From Fidelibacterota bacterium (GTDB taxonomy: Bacteria; Fidelibacterota; UBA2242): a stretch of DNA of 5,505 bases. The translations under genes were made by a program, and so were the position numbers. The stretch is from positions 1-5,505 of the forward strand of contig JAGLWX010000375.1 of assembly GCA_023133185.1 (NCBI GenBank), given 5' to 3'. This document shows, one piece after another, positions 1-5,505 of this stretch; the stretch's first letter is position 1; each line of letters opens with the position of its first letter. The notes under the pieces were generated by a model. That model worked only from the letters and a program-made list of their open reading frames with translations. It had not been told where the DNA came from and did not search any database.

Positions 1-150
1 GGTGATCAAATCTCAAAAGGAGAACCCCTTGCCGTAATCCATGCTCCTGATACGGATTCCTTTGAACAAGCGTGTAAGCAGATACTGGACGCTATTGTTA
101 TATCAGATACAAAGGTGTCGCCGCTGCCGCTGTTTTATGAGACGTTTTGA
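1..150 (+). CDS. Thymidine / pyrimidine-nucleoside phosphorylase, C-terminal end (5'-truncated by the window)
   Basis: Frame 1 is open from the first base to a TGA at 148-150 and gives 49 residues. It carries the C-terminal signature of the pyrimidine-nucleoside phosphorylase family: GDQISKGEPLAVIHAPD, then an alpha-helical stretch (FEQACKQILDAIVISD) and a short proline-containing tail ending LFYETF. From memory, E. coli DeoA ends very similarly (GDQV...PLAVIHA.D, a helix, then the C-terminus). The family cleaves thymidine, deoxyuridine or uridine with phosphate to give the free base and (deoxy)ribose-1-phosphate, in the cytoplasm, for nucleoside salvage. The glycosyl-transferase and phosphate-binding domains lie outside the window, so deoA (thymidine-specific) cannot be told from pdp (broad pyrimidine), and no symbol is given. 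No convincing terminator follows; the -35 of the next gene's likely promoter overlaps the stop codon. Confidence 0.87.
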   Translation, partial: GDQISKGEPLAVIHAPDTDSFEQACKQILDAIVISDTKVSPLPLFYETF

Positions 151-174
151 TAAAACAAAAAGTAGTGTTATAAT
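147..174 (+). promoter_or_regulatory. Predicted sigma70-type promoter with extended -10, upstream of the large secreted-protein gene
   Basis: A -35 hexamer TTGATA (147-152, five of six consensus bases) is separated by 16 bases from a perfect TATAAT (169-174). The -10 is preceded by TGT (166-168), giving the extended -10 form TGnTATAAT. The -35 overlaps the stop codon of the phosphorylase gene. Transcription would start near base 181, giving a leader of about 218 bases before the ATG at 400. The match is much better than average, but the region is AT-rich, which raises chance hits, and some FCB bacteria (Bacteroidetes) use a different -7/-33 consensus. Confidence 0.5.
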
Positions 175-187
175 ATTTCCGGTAGCC

Positions 188-216
188 TTTCAGCGACAAT
201 TGTTTTTCTGTATAAT
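188..216 (+). promoter_or_regulatory. Second, weaker promoter candidate
   Basis: TTTCAG (188-193) lies 17 bases upstream of a perfect TATAAT (211-216). The -35 is poor and there is no TGn extension. A separate TAACTTTG at 226-233 matches the Bacteroidetes -7 box TAnnTTTG, but the only nearby TTG (200-202) is 23 bases away, a little more than the usual spacing. Either could be a real alternative start or AT-rich noise. Confidence 0.25.
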
Positions 217-274
217 TTGCATTAATAACTTTGATACTTTATATTAAAAATATGATATATGGATCTTTTTGCTG

Positions 275-319
275 CCTGTATTTATATAATTCGAGCCTAC
301 GCGGGAGAATTAATACAGG
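275..319 (+). repeat. Imperfect inverted repeat (hairpin) in the leader of the large gene
   Basis: The left arm CCTGTATT (275-282) pairs with AATACAGG (312-319) over 8 bp. After a five-base bulge TATAT (283-287), AATTC (288-292) pairs with GAATT (307-311). The loop of 14 bases (293-306) is GC-rich compared with its surroundings. No T-run follows, so it is not an intrinsic terminator. It would sit in the 5' untranslated RNA if transcription begins near 181. It could be a protein-binding palindrome, an mRNA-stabilising hairpin or part of an unrecognised cis-regulatory RNA. It does not match any riboswitch core that I know. Confidence 0.45.
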
Positions 320-330
320 AAAGAAAGGTA

Positions 331-350
331 CTCTTTTTAATAATAAAGAG
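331..350 (+). repeat. Short inverted repeat between the leader hairpin and the start codon
   Basis: CTCTTT (331-336) pairs with AAAGAG (345-350) across an eight-base AT loop. The right arm AAAGA could instead pair with TCTTT at 362-366, so two mutually exclusive small stems are possible about 35-70 bases before the start codon. The stems are only 5-6 bp and AT-rich, so this may be chance. Confidence 0.2.
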
Positions 351-399
351 CTGATTTAGAGTCTTTTAACTTAGAATGAATCGTAGTTAGGAGGATGAA

Positions 400-3300
400 A
401 TGAATTCCAGATATTTTTTCATTATTAGATTAAAACTTCTTTGTTTTTTGCTGCTCCTGAGTTCAGGTAGATCATTAGCTGAAGATATTCGCTGGCTGCA
501 GGCCGGAAGGCTACACAACTGGTTTTCAGCAGCAGGATGTGAAGTTGAAGTTGGACGCCGGCATTTAGTCAGTGATCAGCAGGATGGTTTTCGCTTTCCG
601 GCAGATCACAGCTTACAGGATATGCAGGCGGCAAAAGGACTCTGGATTGGCGCCCGGAATTTTAATGATCCTAATGCCGGAAAGGCATACTCTTATAAGG
701 TCGTCCATGCCGGGCCAAGGATTCTGGATTTAGAAAATGAATTTATGCCCGTCTTAATGAAACTTATCAGAAAGCAAGCTGCCAGCCGGGTATACGTTGA
801 CGGAAAGAATTCTACTTCCCTGTACGACGAAGCCGATGAAATAGATAAAACGCTTTCCTGTGATGAAATGATTCAGAATGTCGTTAATACTTCAATTGGA
901 ATTACTATTACCCGTACTATTTATGCCTATGGTCATCCGGATCATGATAATTATTTTATCTACGATTTTGAATTTAAGAATACCGGAATTTATGATAGAG
1001 ATGGGAATGTATCGACACAGACCCTCGAGGATGTAATCTTCTTTTTCCAGTATCGTTGGGCGGTTAGTAAATATATGGGTGCATATGGTTTGTATTATGC
1101 GCCACAGGATGCAACCTGGGGTGTAAATACCGTGAATGAAGTCCTGCATCCCGAATATGGTGACGCTGTTCGGGCTAGCTATGCCTGGCATGGACTGCAT
1201 TCGGATTATGGTTGTGATAATATCGGCGCTCCCTTTATTGGATTAGGCGGCACAGGGTTTTTGGGAGCATCGCAATTTCCGGGAATTGTAACACTTCACG
1301 CTGACAAATCTGCTATGGACCAGGCTGACGATTCCTTGCAACCGAAGCATCAGATTCCAATTTATTCCGATGCTGACGTGACACTACCCTTTAATGACCA
1401 GTATAATGAAGCTAAAATGACCAAGGAATATGTAACCTATATGAGTGCCGGTTTACCATCCCAAACCCATGCGGATATGGTCGGTGGCGGCAATGCGAAT
1501 GAACTTCCCTTAGCCGATGGTGGTGGTGTATCCCAGGGAATAGGGTACGGACCTTATGATATACCTGCCGGAGAAAGCATTCGCATTGTGATGGCGGAAG
1601 CCGCCGGTTCAATTGATTGGCCGAAACGTGCGAGAGTCGGTTTCAACTGGTACAATGAAATTTCTCCGTACAATCTGCCTGACGGCTCTACAACAGCTGA
1701 TAAAAATGAATACAAAAACGCTTGGGTATTTACGGGAGTCGATTCGTTAATGCAGGCATTTGCCAGTGCAAAGACTACCTGGCAGAATAATTTTACTACC
1801 GATCCCATACCACCGGCGCCGGGAGTATTTGAAGTGACATCCATGTCTGACAGGATCCTATTGCAGTGGGATGATCAGGCAGAGAACTATCCCCATTTTG
1901 CCGGGTATCGCATTTATCGGGTTGATGGAAGCCTGGATGCTATTTTTCATCTAATTTATGAATGTGGGCAGGGTAGTGTCAATCCGCTAACAAATCAATA
2001 TGATGATCTTTCAGTTATCCAGGGAGTGGATTATTATTACTATATTGCTTCTTACGATGATGGTACAGTAAATACTATCGAGTCCGGAAAATCACTAGAG
2101 AGCAGCCGTTTCTGGACAGTCACCAGTAATCCGGGCTATCTCAGAGACGTTGATGTAATTCTTGCGGATGTTTTTGTAAGTCCGGACGGAGACGATGCAA
2201 GTGATGGATTAACAGAGACGACCCCATTCCGGACAATTGGACATGCGCTGAACCGGATTGTTGGTTCTATCCTCGAAGACCGTACGATTTACCTTGCCGA
2301 AGGTGTCTATGGTCCAAGTACAACCGGTGATGTTTTTCCTTTGTCAGGTAATAATTCTATCAGGATCGACGGTATTGGAAGTAATACAACCATTATCGAT
2401 GCTGAATCATCCGCAACGATATTCGATATCAAGAACATTCAGGATTTTCATTTAGCAAATTTAACCTTGTGCAATGGAAATGGTGATCATGGCGGTGGAA
2501 TTCACATGAGCGGAAATGCAACAGTTAAAATTTCCGGTGTAAAAGTTACAGACAATACAGCTAATCTTGGTGGTGGAATTTATATCGAAGACAACGCTGT
2601 ACTCGAATTAGATTCATTAAATCGTTGCGATATTTATCGCAACATTTCGAACAAAGGAAGAGGAGCGGATATTTTTTCGCTCTATATGGCTCCGCTGAGT
2701 ATATATGTTGATAGTTTTACGGTTAAAAATCCTTGTGACTATCTTGCGTATCCGGTGGAATCTTTTCAGTTTGATATCAATGCCGGCTATATTTCTCAAA
2801 TTACCGGAAATGTATATGTTTCGCCTGATGGTGATGATCTAAATGATGGAAACACAGTAACCAGTCCACTGCAGACTCTTCGACAGTCCATAATTATGAT
2901 GGATGCTACCGAAGAGAATAACGGAACAATCCATCTCGCGGAGGGCATTTACAGTCCTTCAATAACGGGTGAACAGTTTCCTGTTTATGGGCGCAGCTAT
3001 GTGACAATAAATGGAAGCGGGGCTGCAAATTGTATACTTGATGCTGAACAATCCAATCGCGTTGTTGTATTGAGGAACGACCATAATTTTAGTGTTAAGA
3101 ACTTAAGTGTTCAAAATGGGAATTCAACATTCGGCGGAGGTGGTTTAATTGTAAGTTGGTTTGCAAAGGTTGATCTGAATAATCTTGTAATAAAGAGTAA
3201 TAGTGCCGGTGGAGGAGGTGGTATTATGGTAACCAGCGGATCAGTAGTAAATTTGTCCAATGTAAAAATTGTGGAGAATCAGGCTACCGGTCGGGGTGGA

Positions 3301-4776
3301 GGATTATATATAGATAGTTACAGCGAAGTTCATTTTGATTCTCTGAAACGTTGCGATATTTTTGGGAATACAGCGACCGATTACGGATATGATATATTTA
3401 CAACCAGTTTGAATCGCCTGTTTTTAGTGTATCTGGATACATTTACGGTATATTATCCAATCGAGAGATATGCCGCACCGCTCGAAGCATTTCAATTTAA
3501 TATTAATACCGGTCTGATTCCGCAGGCAGAAGCGGACCTTTATGTATCTCCCGATGGTAATAATGATAATGACGGCCTCACGCCCGAAACTCCCAAACAG
3601 ACGATTAGCGCCGCATTGGAATATATTTATGCTGATCAAAGTCGCCCACACACAATTTATCTCGGTGAAGGCGTCTATAGTTCATCGACGAATGCGGAAG
3701 AATTTCCAGTAGAATTGAGAGATTATATTACTCTTAAAGGCATTGGAGACTCTTTAACAATTATTGATGGTGAAAATGGAAACAGGATTTTTGAGTGTTC
3801 CGAATTGGAATCAATAGATTTAGAAGACTTGTCGATTATTTGTGGTAAAAATGATGTTGGTGCCGGAATCTATTGTGATCAGTCAGTACTGACTCTTGAA
3901 AATGTTTGGATCCGGGAATGTAAGGGAAAACGCGGTGCCGGTGTATATGCGGTAAATGAATCATCTGTTCAGATGAAATTTGTGTCGATAACGGATGATT
4001 CGGCTAAATACGGATCTGCGATCGGGTGTTCCGGTTCTCAATTAAAAATATTTAATTCAACCTTTGTAAATAATGGAGATTATATCGGTGGGATATATAT
4101 TGGTGAAGATACTGAACATGAAAGTAATATTCTGATAATTAATACGATCTTTTGGAAGAATGGTAGCTATCAAATTGCTGCCGTACACAACGATCCGATT
4201 ATAACAATTACTTATTCTGATATTTATGAAGGCGCCAGTAAAATAAAATACGGGGATGGTGTCCTTAACTGGCTGGATGGGAATCTGGATAGTGATCCGT
4301 TATTTGTAGGTGGCGAACCCTTTAATTACCACCTGAGTACTTCCTCACCGTGTCGGGAAACAGGAACGAATCTTGTGGTTTTTGAGGGTGATACCCTTTA
4401 TTATTTGCCGGATAGTTGTTATAGTGGCAGTGCACCGAACATCGGCCGCTGGGGAGTTGACCCGGCTTTGGGAATCGGTAACTATGGACAATTACCTGCA
4501 AAATTTGTCTTACATCCCAATTATCCGAATCCTTTTAATCCATTAACAACTATCAGTTATGATCTTCCAACAGAAAGTCATGTTCAAGTGTTAGTTTATA
4601 ATATTTTGGGGTGTGAAGTTCGAAAACTGAAAGATCAGCGTCAATTACCAGGGCGATATAGGCTCGTTTGGGATGGAAAGGATAACAATGGCAGGAATCT
4701 TAGTTCAGGCGCCTATATTTTCCTTGTAAAGACAGAACTGACTTCTAATGCGAGGAAGATGCTTTTAATTAAGTAA
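400..4776 (+). CDS. Large secreted multidomain protein: N-terminal beta-rich domain, FnIII-like domain, three DUF1565/beta-helix modules, T9SS sorting domain
   Basis: 1458 residues ending in TAA. The ATG follows a strong ribosome-binding site, TAGGAGG at 388-394 with a five-base spacer, and opens directly into a signal peptide (basic start, hydrophobic core about residues 10-21, likely cleavage after SLA at about 27). Residues 28-465 form a domain of unknown function shared with the next gene; a conserved stretch is NVVNTSIGITITR (160-172), followed by HPDHDNYFI and FKNTG. Residues 471-570 look like a fibronectin-III fold (PPAPG..EVTS, LLQWDD, YRIYR, YYYYIASYDDG). Residues 590-1322 hold three tandem modules, each opening with a V-SPDG-(D/N)(D/N)...DG motif (DUF1565-like) followed by right-handed parallel beta-helix coils. 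The last ends with the usual DPLFV...YHLS..SPC..TG closing motif. Residues 1368-1458 are a T9SS type-A sorting domain (NYPNPFNP at 1374-1381, then a GRY.LVWDGKDNNGR..SSGAYIF pattern and MLLIK end). I infer Sec export, then T9SS release or surface anchoring. Glycan binding, adhesion or lyase activity are possible; no catalytic residues can be named. All 18 Trp codons are TGG. Confidence 0.93.
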   Translation: MNSRYFFIIRLKLLCFLLLLSSGRSLAEDIRWLQAGRLHNWFSAAGCEVEVGRRHLVSDQQDGFRFPADHSLQDMQAAKGLWIGARNFNDPNAGKAYSYKVVHAGPRILDLENEFMPVLMKLIRKQAASRVYVDGKNSTSLYDEADEIDKTLSCDEMIQNVVNTSIGITITRTIYAYGHPDHDNYFIYDFEFKNTGIYDRDGNVSTQTLEDVIFFFQYRWAVSKYMGAYGLYYAPQDATWGVNTVNEVLHPEYGDAVRASYAWHGLHSDYGCDNIGAPFIGLGGTGFLGASQFPGIVTLHADKSAMDQADDSLQPKHQIPIYSDADVTLPFNDQYNEAKMTKEYVTYMSAGLPSQTHADMVGGGNANELPLADGGGVSQGIGYGPYDIPAGESIRIVMAEAAGSIDWPKRARVGFNWYNEISPYNLPDGSTTADKNEYKNAWVFTGVDSLMQAFASAKTTWQNNFTTDPIPPAPGVFEVTSMSDRILLQWDDQAENYPHFAGYRIYRVDGSLDAIFHLIYECGQGSVNPLTNQYDDLSVIQGVDYYYYIASYDDGTVNTIESGKSLESSRFWTVTSNPGYLRDVDVILADVFVSPDGDDASDGLTETTPFRTIGHALNRIVGSILEDRTIYLAEGVYGPSTTGDVFPLSGNNSIRIDGIGSNTTIIDAESSATIFDIKNIQDFHLANLTLCNGNGDHGGGIHMSGNATVKISGVKVTDNTANLGGGIYIEDNAVLELDSLNRCDIYRNISNKGRGADIFSLYMAPLSIYVDSFTVKNPCDYLAYPVESFQFDINAGYISQITGNVYVSPDGDDLNDGNTVTSPLQTLRQSIIMMDATEENNGTIHLAEGIYSPSITGEQFPVYGRSYVTINGSGAANCILDAEQSNRVVVLRNDHNFSVKNLSVQNGNSTFGGGGLIVSWFAKVDLNNLVIKSNSAGGGGGIMVTSGSVVNLSNVKIVENQATGRGGGLYIDSYSEVHFDSLKRCDIFGNTATDYGYDIFTTSLNRLFLVYLDTFTVYYPIERYAAPLEAFQFNINTGLIPQAEADLYVSPDGNNDNDGLTPETPKQTISAALEYIYADQSRPHTIYLGEGVYSSSTNAEEFPVELRDYITLKGIGDSLTIIDGENGNRIFECSELESIDLEDLSIICGKNDVGAGIYCDQSVLTLENVWIRECKGKRGAGVYAVNESSVQMKFVSITDDSAKYGSAIGCSGSQLKIFNSTFVNNGDYIGGIYIGEDTEHESNILIINTIFWKNGSYQIAAVHNDPIITITYSDIYEGASKIKYGDGVLNWLDGNLDSDPLFVGGEPFNYHLSTSSPCRETGTNLVVFEGDTLYYLPDSCYSGSAPNIGRWGVDPALGIGNYGQLPAKFVLHPNYPNPFNPLTTISYDLPTESHVQVLVYNILGCEVRKLKDQRQLPGRYRLVWDGKDNNGRNLSSGAYIFLVKTELTSNARKMLLIK
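2167..4365 (+). repeat. Three tandem DUF1565/beta-helix modules within the large secreted protein
   Basis: Module 1 starts at residue 590 (DVFVSPDGDD; base 2167), module 2 at residue 804 (NVYVSPDGDD; base 2809) and module 3 at residue 1046 (DLYVSPDGNN; base 3535). Each then runs through TP/SP..T (start of the covered domain), a TIYLAEGVY-like or IHLAEGIY-like strand, a G.G...TIIDAE-like turn, and glycine-rich coils with 24-27 residue spacing. Modules 1 and 2 also share a closing segment with S-L-(N/K)-RCDI (Cys743, Cys985), then DTFTV-like and (V/L)E(S/A)FQF(D/N)IN motifs. Module 3 lacks that segment and uses the common DPLFV closing motif at 1299-1303. Similarity is clear in protein but weak in DNA, so the duplications are old. 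Confidence 0.85.
4501..4773 (+). other. T9SS type-A C-terminal sorting domain (part of the large protein)
   Basis: Residues 1368-1458 of the large protein. The segment begins KFVLHPNYPNPFNP, followed by TTISYDLP, a beta-strand VQVLVYNILG, a Gly-Arg-Tyr turn, VWDGKDNNG, SSGAYIF and a basic end MLLIK. This order is the hallmark of the FCB-group Por/T9SS sorting domain that directs cargo across the outer membrane and is normally removed on export. It is the strongest clue to both the organism group and the extracellular location of this protein. Confidence 0.93.
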
Positions 4777-4807
4777 ATTATCAAGCCTTTATAACCAGGG
4801 GAAATTT

Positions 4808-5494
4808 ATGAAGAATACAAGATTCATTGTTTTCGTAATATTATTCTTGTTCTTGGGTAGCTTCATCCACGCTCAGATTAATACAAATCTGAAAAGATAT
4901 ATACGCATTGGAGAATTGCAGAGTTATTTTTCATCTTATGGTGCCGAGCGTGCCTGGAACAACGTCTATTATGAGGGATTGAGCTGGCCATCGCAATATC
5001 TATACCAGGATAATGCAGTCATTGAGCGCTTCTGGATTGCCTGTAAAGATTTTACAGATAACAATAGTGTGAATTATCCATATTATGGGATTTATTTTTC
5101 AAAAGGCTATGTCAATATCAGCCTGTTCCCTATGGAATGGAATCAGATTTCCCGCTGTCCATCACCCGATGTTTATGTAAATGGAATAAAGCGACAAACC
5201 GGAGAGGAAGAACAAGTCGATGAATACGATCCGAATCTGCCTGCCGACCGGGTAGTCATTAATGTGGTGAATACATCTATGGGTCTAACAATTACCCGGA
5301 AGATACATGCATTTTCCCATACGAATCATGATGATTATTTCATTAAGGAATATACTTTTCAGAATACCGGCAATACCGATTATGATGTGGAAATTGAGCG
5401 AACAGAAATGTTGAAAGATATACGAATCGGGAAACTACCTCGTTATAGTACTTGTCGAGAGGGTGCGGCAAATAGTGATAATCAACAAGTGTGA
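4808..5494 (+). CDS. Secreted paralogue of the large protein's N-terminal domain, ended by a TGA that may be a nonsense mutation; likely incomplete
   Basis: 228 codons to a TGA at 5492-5494. The ATG follows AGGGGA (4797-4802) with a five-base spacer, 31 bases after the previous stop, so the gene is probably co-transcribed. A signal peptide is clear (MKNTR, hydrophobic core, likely cleavage after IHA at residue 22). The mature part aligns throughout with residues 28-240 of the upstream protein: IRIGELQSYFSSYGAE with WLQAGRLHNWFSAAGCE, FWIACKDFTD with LWIGARNFND, PDVYVNG with SRVYVDG, NVVNTSMGLTITR (152-164) with NVVNTSIGITITR, HDDYFI with HDNYFI, and FQNTG with FKNTG. The family is unnamed to me and its function is unknown. 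The frame stops halfway through the domain: the upstream homologue needs about 200 more residues to complete it. The TGA falls where the paralogue has Trp240 followed by Gly, and the next codons here read Gly-Lys-His. It is therefore either a recent pseudogene, an error near a contig end, or a genuine short form. Confidence 0.8.
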   Translation: MKNTRFIVFVILFLFLGSFIHAQINTNLKRYIRIGELQSYFSSYGAERAWNNVYYEGLSWPSQYLYQDNAVIERFWIACKDFTDNNSVNYPYYGIYFSKGYVNISLFPMEWNQISRCPSPDVYVNGIKRQTGEEEQVDEYDPNLPADRVVINVVNTSMGLTITRKIHAFSHTNHDDYFIKEYTFQNTGNTDYDVEIERTEMLKDIRIGKLPRYSTCREGAANSDNQQV

Positions 5495-5505
5495 GGCAAG
5501 CATTC

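Noticed and set aside
144..156. Small palindrome GTTTT-GAT-AAAAC at the phosphorylase stop as a terminator
   Set aside because: The stem is five AT-rich pairs and is followed by A residues, not a T-run. The same bases are better explained by the -35 box.
41..247. 68-codon plus-strand reading frame
   Set aside because: Its first half overlaps the phosphorylase C-terminus in another frame and its rest runs through the AT-rich promoter region. There is no ribosome-binding site or recognisable protein feature.
275..350. Riboswitch in the leader
   Set aside because: I compared it by eye with known cores such as the GEMM/cyclic-di-GMP type and saw no conserved motif. Only simple hairpins are visible.
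892..1844. Minus-strand open frames of 66-102 codons within the large gene
   Set aside because: They lie antisense to well-conserved protein domains, lack ribosome-binding sites, and encode low-complexity sequences typical of antisense shadows.
2258..2455. 65-codon plus-strand frame inside beta-helix module 1
   Set aside because: It is an alternative frame of a region whose main frame encodes clear DUF1565/beta-helix motifs.
2161..4365. CRISPR-like or recent DNA repeats in the region of tandem modules
   Set aside because: The repetition is at protein level only. DNA copies are strongly diverged and have no constant repeat-spacer pattern.
5492..5494. UGA read as tryptophan or glycine (alternative genetic code)
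   Set aside because: Both main frames use only TGG for their 22 tryptophans and have no other internal TGA. The phosphorylase ends with TGA at the expected C-terminus.

Overview
The window looks like chromosomal DNA of a free-living member of the FCB superphylum (Calditrichota, Marinimicrobia, Ignavibacteria or KSB1 type); the exact phylum cannot be fixed. The main evidence is the C-terminus of the large protein, a classic type IX secretion (T9SS, Por) sorting domain beginning with the NYPNPFNP motif. All 22 tryptophans in the two main reading frames are TGG, and the upstream gene ends at the expected place with TGA, so the standard code with UGA as stop applies.

Layout, all on the plus strand. 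(1) Bases 1-150 are the last 49 codons of a thymidine/pyrimidine-nucleoside phosphorylase, a housekeeping nucleoside-salvage enzyme. (2) Bases 151-399 are a non-coding, AT-rich gap. It holds a good sigma70-like promoter whose -35 overlaps the phosphorylase stop, a weaker second promoter candidate, and two inverted repeats that would lie in a long 5' leader. (3) Bases 400-4776 encode a 1458-residue secreted multidomain protein: signal peptide, unnamed beta-rich N-terminal domain, fibronectin-III-like domain, three tandem DUF1565/parallel beta-helix modules, and the T9SS tail. (4) After a 31-base gap, bases 4808-5494 encode a second signal-peptide protein that is a diverged paralogue of the N-terminal domain of the first. 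Its frame stops at a TGA that sits where the paralogue has TGG (Trp), 11 bases before the window ends.

The two secreted proteins are probably co-transcribed and exported to the cell surface or medium. Beta-helix, FnIII and T9SS parts suggest adhesion, glycan binding or glycan processing, but no catalytic residues can be assigned. The phosphorylase appears to be an unrelated neighbour with its own transcription unit.

I see no CRISPR array, RNA gene, insertion sequence or defence system. The most notable points are the stepwise growth of the beta-helix modules (2, 3 and 4 glycine-rich coils), the exactly equal 61-residue segments in modules 1 and 2, the possible nonsense mutation in the paralogue, and the structured leader. 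None is strong evidence of an undescribed system.
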